A DNA stretch of 64,000 nt from Lacinutrix sp. Hel_I_90 (GCF_000934685.1 NZ_JYNQ01000001.1:2778501-2842500); one strand, 5' to 3'. Shown: positions 47,157 through 57,232, numbered from the stretch's first letter. Notes: a model not told the origin generated them from the letters alone. A program made the numbers and translations.

Positions 47157-48257
47157 TTATGCTTGTAAAGCAGGTTTCATTCCCATATCTCTTAAGTATC
47201 TAAAATGGGCGATAATGGCTTTACGTGTTGTTTTATATTCGTTATATGGTAAGTTAAATTCTTTTGCAGTTTCTCTTACAATTTCTGAAATTTTACCATA
47301 ATGAACATGGCTAATATGTGGGAAAATGTGATGTTCTACTTGGTGATTCAAGCCACCTGTAAACCAGTTAACGATCTTGCTTTTTGCACCAAAATTAACA
47401 GTTGTTTTTAATTGGTGAATGGCCCAAGTGTTTTTCATGGTGCCATTTACTTCTGGCAATGGCATCTCGGCTTCATCCATAACGTGTGCCAATTGAAACA
47501 CAACACTTAAAATAAGCCCAGCGGTATAATGCATGATAAAGAATCCTAATAAGATTTTCCACCAAGCCATATCTAAAATTAACATTGGTAATACAATCCA
47601 CATCGCGATGTAGATGATTTTAGAAATCACTAATTTACTCCAGTTCGCAACAGGATTGGGAAATTCACCATATGATAACTTACGTTTCATAAAGCGTTTC
47701 ATTTGTTGCCAATCTGTAGTAATAGCCCAATTTATAGTTAATAACCCGTATAATAACACCGAGTAATAATGTTGGAATTTATGGTGTTTACGCCATTTAG
47801 TGTGCTGTGAAAAACGCAAAACACGTCCAGCTTCTAAATCTTCATCGTGACCATGAATATTGGTGTAGGTATGGTGTAGCACGTTATGTTGTACTTTCCA
47901 ATTATAAACGTTTCCAGCTAATATGTAAATGCTACTTCCCATTAAACGGTTAATCCATTCTTTATTAGAAAACGAACCATGGTTACCATCATGCATTACA
48001 TTCATGCCTACACCAGCCATGCCAACTCCCATAATTATAGTTAATAGTAATTGTGCCCAGCCAGGAATATTTAAAGTTAGTATTAAAAAATAAGGGGCTA
48101 AAAACAAAGTAAACATTACTATGGTTTTAAGCCATATTTTCCAATTACCAGTTCGTTTTATATCGTTGTCTTTAAAGTAAGAATTCACACGTTTATTAAG
48201 TGTTCTAAAAAACTTTGCAGAATCTGTTCTAGAGAACGATAATGTTTGTCTTGTCAT
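47157..48257 (-). CDS. Fatty acid desaturase (front-end type)
   Basis: This is a membrane di-iron desaturase. The three histidine boxes are visible: HDGNH (89-93), HNVLHH (124-129) and a QVEHH late box in GGLNHQVEHHIFPHI. The QVEHH form is typical of front-end (delta-5/delta-6-like) desaturases and related acyl-lipid desaturases. Hydrophobic segments flank the boxes. The start is the ATG at 48257 (MTRQTLSFSR, 366 residues); the longer in-frame start overlaps the promoter. A perfect -7 element TATCTTTG lies at 48315-48308 (minus strand). Confidence 0.9.
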   Translation of the reverse strand: MTRQTLSFSRTDSAKFFRTLNKRVNSYFKDNDIKRTGNWKIWLKTIVMFTLFLAPYFLILTLNIPGWAQLLLTIIMGVGMAGVGMNVMHDGNHGSFSNKEWINRLMGSSIYILAGNVYNWKVQHNVLHHTYTNIHGHDEDLEAGRVLRFSQHTKWRKHHKFQHYYSVLLYGLLTINWAITTDWQQMKRFMKRKLSYGEFPNPVANWSKLVISKIIYIAMWIVLPMLILDMAWWKILLGFFIMHYTAGLILSVVFQLAHVMDEAEMPLPEVNGTMKNTWAIHQLKTTVNFGAKSKIVNWFTGGLNHQVEHHIFPHISHVHYGKISEIVRETAKEFNLPYNEYKTTRKAIIAHFRYLRDMGMKPALQA

Positions 48258-48307
48258 AATATGTGTTTTGTATGATAGTGCACAAATGATGCCAATCATA
48301 TTTGCGT

Positions 48308-48315
48308 CAAAGATA
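48308..48315 (-). promoter_or_regulatory. Desaturase promoter, -7 element
   Basis: TATCTTTG on the minus strand is a perfect TAnnTTTG, 50 bases before the desaturase ATG. A TTGG follows upstream at a shorter distance than usual. Confidence 0.5.
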
Positions 48316-48373
48316 ATTAATTAAAACGTGCCAACTTATATAGAAAATCATAAAATTATGCTTCTAAAAGTCT

Positions 48374-48381
48374 TATTTTTG
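48374..48381 (+). promoter_or_regulatory. rsmG promoter, -7 element
   Basis: TATTTTTG on the plus strand is a match to TAnnTTTG, 15 bases before the rsmG start. No clear -33 box was found. Confidence 0.45.
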
Positions 48382-48396
48382 CAAAAAAAATAAATA

Positions 48397-49029
48397 ATGG
48401 AGCTCATTTTAAAATATTTCCCTAACCTTACTGAAGACCAGATAGATAAGTTTTCTAAGTTATCTGCGTTATATCACGATTGGAATCTTAAAATAAATGT
48501 TGTGTCACGTAAAGATATTGATGAGCTATACCTGCGTCATGTATTGCATTCATTAGCCATCGCAAAAGTAATCACCTTTAAAAATGGGGCTAAAATTATG
48601 GATGTAGGCACGGGTGGTGGTTTTCCAGGGATTCCTTTGGCTATTTTATTTCCAGAATGTGACTTCCATTTGGTAGACAGCATCGCTAAAAAATTAAAAG
48701 TAGTCAATGAAGTTGTTGAGGGTTTAAAGCTTGATAATGTGGAAACAACTCATTCTCGGGTAGAAGAGATTAATGATGCCTATTATGATTTTATTATAAG
48801 TAGAGCGGTTGCAGCCATGCCAACTTTTGTGCACTGGATAAAAGGAAAAGTGGCTAAAGATCAAAATCACGAACTTAAAAACGGGATTCTCTATTTAAAA
48901 GGCGGTGATTTGACTGAGGAGCTACAAGCTTATGAAACAGCAAAAATCTATGCCATTTCTGATTTTTATGACGAAGCTTTTTATGAGACTAAAAAAGTGG
49001 TGCACTTACCAATAAAATATAGAGGTTAA
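48397..49029 (+). CDS. rsmG: 16S rRNA (guanine-527-N7) methyltransferase RsmG
   Basis: RsmG (GidB) methylates G527 of 16S rRNA with SAM. The 210 residues contain the SAM-binding motif IMDVGTGGGFPGIPLAI, LVDSIAKKLKV, and the ISRAVAAMPTFVHWI segment. The length is normal. It is divergent from the desaturase gene. Confidence 0.94.
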   Translation: MELILKYFPNLTEDQIDKFSKLSALYHDWNLKINVVSRKDIDELYLRHVLHSLAIAKVITFKNGAKIMDVGTGGGFPGIPLAILFPECDFHLVDSIAKKLKVVNEVVEGLKLDNVETTHSRVEEINDAYYDFIISRAVAAMPTFVHWIKGKVAKDQNHELKNGILYLKGGDLTEELQAYETAKIYAISDFYDEAFYETKKVVHLPIKYRG

Positions 49030-49124
49030 CAGATTAAAACAGTTGTTTTTTAGCCTGCTTAATTTAGTGTTAAAACCATTATATTTAAATTGGGTTTCAT
49101 TAATTTTATGTAATTTTAAGTACC

Positions 49125-51512
49125 ATGGCAGATATTAATGATAATATAGAATTACCATTCGTGATTAAGATCGGTTTTAATAAACTGCTGTCTTACTATG
49201 AGACCTTGTCAGAAAGTGATGATGAGTTTCTTGCGGCAAAAGCAAGAAGGGTATTGAAAGTGCAAAAGAATATCCCAATATTACGAAATGGTTTTACTCA
49301 AATCTCAAATCTTAGTAAATACCAAAAAGAGATTGATATTATTTTGCAGGATTCTTTTAGCGAAATATTGACAAAAAATGAAATTAAAACCGCTTCGGTT
49401 CCTTTTCATAACATTGTTTTTAATTCTTCAGAACGGTTTCGAAATATCTTAAATGCAGCAGGTAAAGATTTTGAATTACAAATACGGAACATGCCGGATG
49501 ATTCTAGATACATCATTGCCTGTACTATTATTTTAGACTATTGTTATAATTTTAAAGCAAACCATACACGGCCGTTGTATTACGAAATTCCGGATGCTTC
49601 TGGGATTGTAAAAACGTATAAAATCCTATACAATGCAGATTTTATAGAGATAACACCCAACAAAAATACCAAATCAATAACCAAGGCGGATTATAAAGAA
49701 TTACTGGATAATTTTGATAATATTAATTTATGGAAAGAAAAATTTCCTCCAGGAAGTTATGACTTTAATGGCTTTGTTATTTCTAATATATTCGACATAA
49801 CCGCAGATCAGTCTATTTCAAATATAAAATCGAGCTTAATAGCGAAAGAGAAGCGGAAAGACGAACGGTTCATGTCTAATTTCAAATCTATTTTTCAATC
49901 TTTTTTAGGAATGAATGACTTGGAGGTCGGTTTTTCTATCTATAATCAAAGAGCGGATGAATTGATGCCTGTTTACGATGCAGGAGTCGATAGTTTTTTA
50001 CTAGAAACAAATGCCAAAGCTAAAGACTGTAAGAAAATATTTTGTCGGGAGTCATATAAAACATTATTTAAGGATAAAACATTCTATTCTGTTTCAGATA
50101 TTGATAGTTTTAATGCAAAGGCTGAAGGTCACCCATCACAAATTACAATACTAGGTGGAAATGGCTACAAGAGTATGATTTTGGCACCAATAGCAGATGG
50201 AGATGATTTAATGGGTGTGCTGGAATTAGTATCAAAAAAGAAACGCGCTTTAAACAGTGTGGTTGCCAATAAACTAGTAGACGTCATGCCTTATATAGCT
50301 GCTGCTGTTAAGCGCTCTCGTCAAGATGAAGAACATTTAATTGAGGCGGTTATTCAACGGGAATGTACAGCAATCCATACCAGTGTAAAGTGGAAATTTG
50401 AAGCAGCAGCGCGTACGTTTTTAATCGATCAACAAGAACATGGCGAAGAGGCTTCTTTTGGCAAAATAATATTTAGAGACGTTTATCCATTATTTGGTCA
50501 AATAGATGTCAAAGGCTCTTCAGATGCTAGAAATCACGCCACGCAGAAGGATTTGGCGCTTCAGCTCATGCTTATTGAAAAAATAATTAAAAAAGGATTT
50601 GAAACTGAAAAACTGCCGATTTTTGAAAAACTGAAATTTGAAATCGATAACCTTTCAGAAGAAATAAATAATAATTTCAAGGTAGATAGTGAGCAAAGAG
50701 CGACTTCTTTTTTTAGAAATGAGATCGCACCACTTTTTAAATTTCAGCTTGAGAATAAATTAGATTTAAAAGCGCTTATTGAAGATTACCATTCTAAAAT
50801 TGATGGGAATTTAGGTCTTATATACTATTATAGAAAAAATTACGATGATACCATCATGCTCATTAATAAGAACATGTCAAGTGTTATTGATAAGGAGCAA
50901 ACAAAGGCTCAAAAAATGTACCCGCATTTCTTCGAGCGTTTTAAAACCGACGGTGTAGAGCATAATATTTACATCGGTGAATCAATTACAAAAGAAGATT
51001 CTTTTAATGTGATTTATTTGTACAATTTGAGATTGTGGCAGTTACAGGTGATGTGTAAAATGGAGAATGAATTTTATACCAATCGTGATAAATATCCACT
51101 ATCGCTTGATGTAGCTTCTATGATTTTAGTGTTCAATCAGCCACTGTCCATACGTTTTAGAATGGATGAAAAGCTTTTTGATGTAGATGGAACTTACAAT
51201 GCACGCTACGAAGTTGTTAAAAAGCGAGTGGATAAAGCAAATATAAAAGGCACAGAAGAACGTGCTACTACACAGGGAAAAATAACGATTGTATATTCTC
51301 AAAAAGAAGATGAAATAGAGTATTTACAATATGTAAAGTTTCTTCAGTCTAAAAAGGTTTTAGGTGATACGGTCGAAATTCTAGAGCTACAAGATTTACA
51401 AGGGATTACAGGTTTAAAAGCGATTCGTGTCAATTTATTATATAAGAATAACAAAAAAGAGAAAAAGGAATTTTATACCTACGACGATTTAATGAAAGAG
51501 CTTAACGTTTAG
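49125..51512 (+). CDS. GAF-domain protein, function unknown
   Basis: The 795-residue protein has a GAF-like small-molecule domain in the middle (about residues 270-400, ending MILAPIADGDDLMGVLELVS). A long helical C-terminal half follows. No kinase, cyclase or helix-turn-helix output domain is visible, so its output is unknown. The ends of this gene and of the HD-PycTM gene overlap by 11 bases in opposite directions, which may be chance. I recognise it as a conserved large flavobacterial hypothetical, not more. Confidence 0.65.
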   Translation: MADINDNIELPFVIKIGFNKLLSYYETLSESDDEFLAAKARRVLKVQKNIPILRNGFTQISNLSKYQKEIDIILQDSFSEILTKNEIKTASVPFHNIVFNSSERFRNILNAAGKDFELQIRNMPDDSRYIIACTIILDYCYNFKANHTRPLYYEIPDASGIVKTYKILYNADFIEITPNKNTKSITKADYKELLDNFDNINLWKEKFPPGSYDFNGFVISNIFDITADQSISNIKSSLIAKEKRKDERFMSNFKSIFQSFLGMNDLEVGFSIYNQRADELMPVYDAGVDSFLLETNAKAKDCKKIFCRESYKTLFKDKTFYSVSDIDSFNAKAEGHPSQITILGGNGYKSMILAPIADGDDLMGVLELVSKKKRALNSVVANKLVDVMPYIAAAVKRSRQDEEHLIEAVIQRECTAIHTSVKWKFEAAARTFLIDQQEHGEEASFGKIIFRDVYPLFGQIDVKGSSDARNHATQKDLALQLMLIEKIIKKGFETEKLPIFEKLKFEIDNLSEEINNNFKVDSEQRATSFFRNEIAPLFKFQLENKLDLKALIEDYHSKIDGNLGLIYYYRKNYDDTIMLINKNMSSVIDKEQTKAQKMYPHFFERFKTDGVEHNIYIGESITKEDSFNVIYLYNLRLWQLQVMCKMENEFYTNRDKYPLSLDVASMILVFNQPLSIRFRMDEKLFDVDGTYNARYEVVKKRVDKANIKGTEERATTQGKITIVYSQKEDEIEYLQYVKFLQSKKVLGDTVEILELQDLQGITGLKAIRVNLLYKNNKKEKKEFYTYDDLMKELNV

Positions 51513-52797
51513 CGACAATATAAGTTGCTTTATTTTCAGAGAGAAACATGCTTTTTATCGTTCGATTTTCAGTGCTAACATTTGAATCAGGTTCTAAAAC
51601 ATCTTGAATATTTTCACCTGGATTGTTCTTAATCGCAATACCAAAAGCAAATACAGAGACTATAATGCCAGTCATAAACACAGTATAGGTAATGCGTAAT
51701 ATTTTGTACTTTCTGTTTAATACGACACCTAAAAAATATAAATCTTTAGTTAGTGATTTGTAAACATAGTCTTTGTCTTTAAGGAGTTCTTCTACAGCCC
51801 ATTCATATTCCTTTAATTCCATTTTATGGAAATTTCCAAAGAATGTTAAATTCACTTCTTTGTTTTCAACATCTTCTTTTGTGAATTCCCCACTGGTCAC
51901 ATTTGGGCGGGTGGCAATAATAGACATAATCATAGAGATAACACTAAAGAGTGTGAATATAACTGTTGGCCATGTTAAATAAGGATTGGTGTCTAACTTT
52001 GATATTAAATTTGCTAAAACCACAGAAATAATAATAGCGTTTACAGAGAGTAAGATGTTGGCTTTTGTATCTGCGATATCACTTAGTTTTATATGGTTTC
52101 TTAAGGCAACACGATAAAACGTTTGTATCCCCCGTTCTGGGCTCTCATTTTTGTATTGGGCTTTGTATTTTGCTTTTAGCTTTTCTTTATTGTCTTTAGC
52201 CTTTTTCTTTTTTTTCGTTTTTATTAGCTTGGCTAAGTTTTTATCTTTTTTAGATTTCCAGTTCTTTATTGCATATTCAGTGTAATATCTATGTTTCTTT
52301 GAGAGTACCTCGATATTCTCATTTAGCCATTCTTTCGATGTGAAGTTTTTTACTTCACACAATTCATATTCTTTACGTAAAAATTCACTGGCTTCTTGAA
52401 AGTAGTCTTTAGCAAAATGAGAAGAGTCAGCATCACGAATTATTTCTTCCAGATTGTTTTGAGGTTCAGAGTCAAATTTAGTAGCCTTAATACAAGTGCT
52501 TACAGCTTCAATCGTTTTGGGGTCTACTTCTTCGGCTGTTAGAAAGTCTGTGGCTATTCTCGCGCTTACCTCTTCGTGACCTTCTCGCTTTTCTATATAA
52601 CCCACATCGTGTAATAACGCTGCTAATAATAATATTTCTGACTCGTTAACATTAATTTCAGAATTTTCAATAATTTCTTTTGTACTTTTGAATACTCTTT
52701 TGGCATGAGTGTAGTTGTGATATACTATGTTGTTACTCAGTTTATCCTTTAAAAGCTCTAGCACAAATGCATCCGTCTTTTCAATAATGTTAGCCAT
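51502..52797 (-). CDS. HD phosphohydrolase fused to a PycTM (DUF5706) membrane domain
   Basis: The 431 residues (ATG 52797, MANIIEKTDAF) have two parts. Residues 1-185 are an HD domain: H31, the HD pair H63-D64 in LLLAALLHDVGY, and D122 in IIRDADSSHF. A lysine-rich linker (about 188-216) leads to residues 220-390 with three membrane helices (about 248-264, 275-295, 367-389) and SDIADTKANILLSVNA, the core of the DUF5706/PycTM family. PycTM proteins are membrane effectors of Pycsar phage defence, triggered by cyclic CMP or UMP. No cyclase gene lies in the window, so a defence role is unproved. Confidence 0.8.
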   Translation of the reverse strand: MANIIEKTDAFVLELLKDKLSNNIVYHNYTHAKRVFKSTKEIIENSEINVNESEILLLAALLHDVGYIEKREGHEEVSARIATDFLTAEEVDPKTIEAVSTCIKATKFDSEPQNNLEEIIRDADSSHFAKDYFQEASEFLRKEYELCEVKNFTSKEWLNENIEVLSKKHRYYTEYAIKNWKSKKDKNLAKLIKTKKKKKAKDNKEKLKAKYKAQYKNESPERGIQTFYRVALRNHIKLSDIADTKANILLSVNAIIISVVLANLISKLDTNPYLTWPTVIFTLFSVISMIMSIIATRPNVTSGEFTKEDVENKEVNLTFFGNFHKMELKEYEWAVEELLKDKDYVYKSLTKDLYFLGVVLNRKYKILRITYTVFMTGIIVSVFAFGIAIKNNPGENIQDVLEPDSNVSTENRTIKSMFLSENKATYIVAKR

Positions 52798-52856
52798 AAA
52801 ATAAAATCTGTTTAAGAGAAGCAAATTACTAAAAATTAAATCAATCAATTGACTCT

Positions 52857-55800
52857 ATGAGTAAAAATAACATAATTCTAACGTTTATAACTTTATTGAT
52901 TTTTTCAAGTTGTACTACTTTTAAGGCACAGTACAGAGACGTAGAAAAAGCGCTTACACCGCTTCCAGAAAAAGAAGTTAATCGCAAATTTTATCTTATT
53001 GGTGATGCAGGAAAGTCTCCTAAGGATGGTATGTCTCTTGGTTTAATGGCCTTTGAAAAACATGTTGCGAATACAAATACCGAAAAGGATTATGTTGTTT
53101 TTCTTGGGGATAATGTTTATCCCGATGGCTTAGTTAGAAAAGAGCGGAATGGTAGAGAAAACGCTGAAAACGCACTTAACGCACAAATAAATGCTGTAAA
53201 AAATTTTAAAGGAAACACTGTAATGATTCCTGGAAACCATGATTGGTATACAGATGGTGTAAAAGGTCTTAAAAGAGAAGAAAAGTATATAGAAGAAGCA
53301 CTTGGTGAAAATTCATTCCAGCCTGAAAATGGTTGTCCGCTGGAAAGCATAGAGATTGGTGATAAAATACAACTCATAGTTGTCGACACACAGTGGTATT
53401 TAGAAAATTGGAACCATTACCCCACGATTAACGACGAGTGTGAAATTAAAACACGAGAGCGTTTTTTTCAGGAACTCGAAGGAGAATTAAAAAAAGCGCA
53501 AAACAAAAGGGTCGTTTTTGCAATGCATCATCCTATGTATACCAATGGAACCCATGGCGGATTTTTTGATGCCAGTAAACATCTTTTTCCAACACAATCA
53601 GACATTCCCGTTCCTGTTTTAGCGTCATTAATAAAGCAAGTAAGAACGCAAGGTGGCGTCTCTATTCAAGACAGATATAATCAGCGTTATAACGAACTCA
53701 TGAATCGCATTGAAACCATGGCTTTAGAATATGATAATATCGTGTTTGCTTCTGGTCATGAACACTCTTTACAATACATAGAAAGTGGCGGGATTAAGCA
53801 AATAGTATCTGGTTCTGGTTCTAAAACATCGGCTGCTACTTTAAGTCATAGCGGTCTTTTTTCAGTTGGTAAGAAAGGCTTTGCTGAGCTTACTGTTTTT
53901 AAAGATGGAAGTACATGGGTAAGCTTTTATATTTCAGAAGATGGGAACCCAAAATTAATGTATACTAAGGAAGTATTACCAAAAACAAAGGATGTTTTTG
54001 ATACAGAAAACTTGCCAGATACCTTTCCAGCAACTGTAGATGCTTCTATTTATACAAAACTGGAAACAGATAAATCTAGCGTATATGAGACATTGTTGGG
54101 AGATAGATATAGAGACTTATATAGTAAGAAAATCAAAGCGCAAGTTGCAACTTTAGATACACTTTACGGCGGTTTAGAAATAGTAAGAGCAGGAGGTGGG
54201 CACCAAACACGTTCGTTAAGATTAAAAACTAAAGATGGTCGGGAACTAAATATGCGTGCTTTAAGAAAAAGTGCCACCCAATACTTGCAAACAGTATTGT
54301 TTAAAGAAACCTATGTTGAAAATGATTTTGAAAAAACAAAAATTGAAAATTTAGTCCTTGATTTTTATACTGCAGCACATCCCTATGCTTTTTTTGTAGT
54401 TCCAGATTTGTCTGATGCGGCAGAAGTCTATCATACCAATCCAAAATTATATTATATTCCTAAGCACAAATATTTAGGCGATTACAATGCAGCGTATGGC
54501 GGCGAGCTTTATATGATAGAAGAGCGTCCTGAAGAAAATTATACTGACGAAAGAAATTTTGGTTATGCAGATGATATAGAAAGTACGCATGATATTATAC
54601 AGAAAGTAAGAGAGGACGAGAAATATAAAATAGATGAAAACTCATACATAAGAGCACGTTTGTTTGATATGCTTATAGGCGATTGGGACAGACACCAAGA
54701 CCAATGGCGTTGGGCGCAATTTAATCAGGAAAACGGAGATAAATTGTTTAAGCCCATTCCAAGAGATCGCGATCAGGTGTTTTCTAACTTTGATGGTGCT
54801 TTATTAGACATTATGAAATTACTTTCTGGGTCAACCAAGCAATTACAGGTTTATGACAGTGAATTAAAAGACATAGAGTGGATGAATAGTGCTGGGATTA
54901 AACTGGATAGAGTATTAATACAAGATTCAGATAAGGCCGCTTGGATGAAGCAGGCTAAATACCTACAGGATAACATCACAGATGAAGTCATTACTAAAGC
55001 GTTTTCAAAAGTACCAGTGGAAGCACAGGATAAAACCCTTGCTGAAATCCAAGAACTTTTGAAAGGGAGACGTTCTAATATGTTAGATATCGCTGAACGG
55101 TATTATAACTATTTAAATGAATTAGTTATCATAACAGGAACTGATAAGGATGATTATTTTGAAATTAATCGCAGTGGTGATAACGAGACCAACATTAAAA
55201 TCTCACGAATAATAGATGGTAAAAAAGGAGAGGTCTTAGTTGACAGAACGTTCAATAAAGATGTCACTAAGGAATTATGGGTTTATGGTTTGGATGATGA
55301 CGATGTTTTTGAAGTCACAGGTAAAGCTAATAATCTTATATTCACAAGAATTATTGGAGGTCAAAATAACGATACCTACATCATAAAAAAGGGAAGACGT
55401 GTTCGCGTTTATGATCACAAATCTAAACCCAATACCATTCAGGAAAATAAAGGTGCAAAAATAAATTTTACAGATATTTATAATAATAACTTATTCGATT
55501 TTAATAAGGGTATCGTTAAAACGAGCACTATTACTCCAAGTGTAGGGTTTAATCCAGATGATGGCATCGCTTTAGGAGTGTCACTGGTTAAAACAACTAA
55601 AGGATTTCAACGTAATCCGTTTTCACAACAGCACCGGTTTAAAGGGGGGTTTTTTTTTGCCACCAATGGTTTTAGCATAGATTATAATGGAGAGTTTGCT
55701 AATCTTTTTCAAGAATGGAACCTACATGTTGCAGGCCAGCTTACCAGTGAAAACTTTACAAATAATTTCTTTGGTTATGGGAATGAAACTGAAAATAACG

Positions 55801-56567
55801 ATGATGCTTTAGGTCTGGATTTTAATAGAGTGAAAACCAGTATTTATAAAGCCAGTATAGGCATACTCAAAAAAGGAAGTTTTGGTAGTGATTATGGTTT
55901 TAGATTTCTTGTAGAAGGCATAGAACTAGGGGAAACACCAGATCGTTTTGTCGGCGCTTTTATGCCTTCCATTTTAGATAATGATTTTTATACTAGACGT
56001 TTTTTTACTGCTGTAGAAGCGAATTATAATTATGCCAGTTTCGATAATAAAATTGTGCCTACGCGAGGCATGACTTTTAAATTAAACACCGGAATAAAAA
56101 CAGAACCAGAAGAAACTAAAAACACATATGGTTATCTTAATTCCAGCTTAGGTTTTTATAATGCATTAATTACCAATAGAAAATTAGTCCTGAAAACAGA
56201 TTTAAGAGGTCAGGTAAGAATTGGTGATGATTTAGTTTTTTATCAGGCAGCAAATATTGGGGGAGATAATGGATTGCGAGGGTATAGGACCGAGCGTTTT
56301 ACGGGTAATCACTCATTAGTTGGTAGTGCAGATGTTCGCTATAGTTTTAAATCATTCAGAACAAATACCTTACCATTACAAATAGGTATTTTTGCTGGAG
56401 GAGATGTTGGACGCGTTTGGACTAAAGACGATTTTTCAAATAAATGGCATAACGATTACGGCGGTGGTTTCTGGGTGTCTGCAGCAGATTCCATTCAAGG
56501 AACTTTTAATTTCTTTAATAGCACGGAAGGTTTGCGGTTTTCTTTTGGATTTGGAATGAGCTTTTAA
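52857..56567 (+). CDS. Lipoprotein with metallophosphatase, kinase-like and outer-membrane barrel parts
   Basis: The 1236 residues begin with a lipobox FSSC (C19). A calcineurin-type metallophosphatase covers about 44-345 with all motifs: LIGDAG (D50), GDNVYPDG (D85), PGNHDWY (N127, H128), MHHPMY and SGHEHSL. The middle (about 400-830) has a sequence recalling CotH/HipA-type kinases: RALRK (K471), LIGDWDRHQDQ (609-616), PIPRDRDQ (636-640). The last ~330 residues are BamA/TamA-like strands ending GFGMSF. It is probably on the cell surface or outer membrane. The kinase reading is inference. Confidence 0.75.
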   Translation: MSKNNIILTFITLLIFSSCTTFKAQYRDVEKALTPLPEKEVNRKFYLIGDAGKSPKDGMSLGLMAFEKHVANTNTEKDYVVFLGDNVYPDGLVRKERNGRENAENALNAQINAVKNFKGNTVMIPGNHDWYTDGVKGLKREEKYIEEALGENSFQPENGCPLESIEIGDKIQLIVVDTQWYLENWNHYPTINDECEIKTRERFFQELEGELKKAQNKRVVFAMHHPMYTNGTHGGFFDASKHLFPTQSDIPVPVLASLIKQVRTQGGVSIQDRYNQRYNELMNRIETMALEYDNIVFASGHEHSLQYIESGGIKQIVSGSGSKTSAATLSHSGLFSVGKKGFAELTVFKDGSTWVSFYISEDGNPKLMYTKEVLPKTKDVFDTENLPDTFPATVDASIYTKLETDKSSVYETLLGDRYRDLYSKKIKAQVATLDTLYGGLEIVRAGGGHQTRSLRLKTKDGRELNMRALRKSATQYLQTVLFKETYVENDFEKTKIENLVLDFYTAAHPYAFFVVPDLSDAAEVYHTNPKLYYIPKHKYLGDYNAAYGGELYMIEERPEENYTDERNFGYADDIESTHDIIQKVREDEKYKIDENSYIRARLFDMLIGDWDRHQDQWRWAQFNQENGDKLFKPIPRDRDQVFSNFDGALLDIMKLLSGSTKQLQVYDSELKDIEWMNSAGIKLDRVLIQDSDKAAWMKQAKYLQDNITDEVITKAFSKVPVEAQDKTLAEIQELLKGRRSNMLDIAERYYNYLNELVIITGTDKDDYFEINRSGDNETNIKISRIIDGKKGEVLVDRTFNKDVTKELWVYGLDDDDVFEVTGKANNLIFTRIIGGQNNDTYIIKKGRRVRVYDHKSKPNTIQENKGAKINFTDIYNNNLFDFNKGIVKTSTITPSVGFNPDDGIALGVSLVKTTKGFQRNPFSQQHRFKGGFFFATNGFSIDYNGEFANLFQEWNLHVAGQLTSENFTNNFFGYGNETENNDDALGLDFNRVKTSIYKASIGILKKGSFGSDYGFRFLVEGIELGETPDRFVGAFMPSILDNDFYTRRFFTAVEANYNYASFDNKIVPTRGMTFKLNTGIKTEPEETKNTYGYLNSSLGFYNALITNRKLVLKTDLRGQVRIGDDLVFYQAANIGGDNGLRGYRTERFTGNHSLVGSADVRYSFKSFRTNTLPLQIGIFAGGDVGRVWTKDDFSNKWHNDYGGGFWVSAADSIQGTFNFFNSTEGLRFSFGFGMSF

Positions 56568-56574
56568 AAAAACA

Positions 56575-57011
56575 ATGGATAATAGAAAGGTCGCCATAAT
56601 AATTGAGCAGGTATTTAGCGTCTCCACAAAACAGCTTTGGAGTGCTATTACCCAAAAGGATGAAATGATTCAGTGGTTTTTAATAATATTACAGAATTTA
56701 AGCCTAAGGTAGGTTTTGAGACTGCTTTTTTGGTGTCTTCAGAAGAAAGAGATTTCACACACCTTTGGAAAGTTACTGAAGTAATGCCTAATAAGAAAAT
56801 AGCTTATACATGGCAATATAAAGAGTACTCAGGTAAATCAATCTCAAGCTTTGAAATTTCTGAGGATAAGAATCAATCTACATTGAAAATTACCTGTACT
56901 GGCTTAGAAACATTTCCAGACACTATTCCTGAATTTTCAAGAGAAAGTTGTGAGCAAGGTTGGAGTTATTTTATGAATAGACTTAAAGGGTATATTGAAA
57001 ATAAGGCCTAA
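56575..57011 (+). pseudogene. AHSA1/SRPBCC-domain protein with frameshift
   Basis: ATG at 56575 opens MDNRKVAIIIEQVFSVSTKQ, then LWSAITQKDEMIQWF, the usual start of an AHSA1 (START-like) domain. The rest (NNITEFKPKVGFETAF, then TWQYKEYSGKS and EQGWSYFMNRLKGYIE) is in another frame. The shift falls in a run of five T at 56677-56681; six would restore one 145-residue frame. Either a true mutation or a sequencing error. The family binds hydrophobic ligands or acts on Hsp90, but no role can be assigned here. Confidence 0.75.
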
Positions 57012-57232
57012 CTTGACAACTTAGCTTTTATTGTTAGCGTCACTTTTCTTAGGCGCACTATTTTTTATAGATAAAAGCTTTTTAAGCCCCAAAAGAATCA
57101 CTTCTGTGAGCTCCGTGACCATAGGCTTCAAATCAGAAAACAACAGTATTATAATGCTTAAAACTTAGCGTATGCAACTCTATAGTTTGTATTTTATGTG
57201 CTAAATTTGCCGATACCGTCTAAGTAATAAGA
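57012..57232. other. Spacer with a possible 45-codon remnant
   Basis: A frame from TTG 57031 to TAG 57168 reads LLASLFLGALFFIDKSFL and on, with a hydrophobic start and VSSVTIGFKSENNSII near the end. It may be a small membrane protein or a remnant. A -7 element TAAATTTG (57202-57209) lies before the GDPD gene. Confidence 0.25.

Noticed and set aside
51502-52797. A complete Pycsar defence operon
   Set aside because: No cyclase gene adjacent, and the neighbours are ordinary chromosomal genes.
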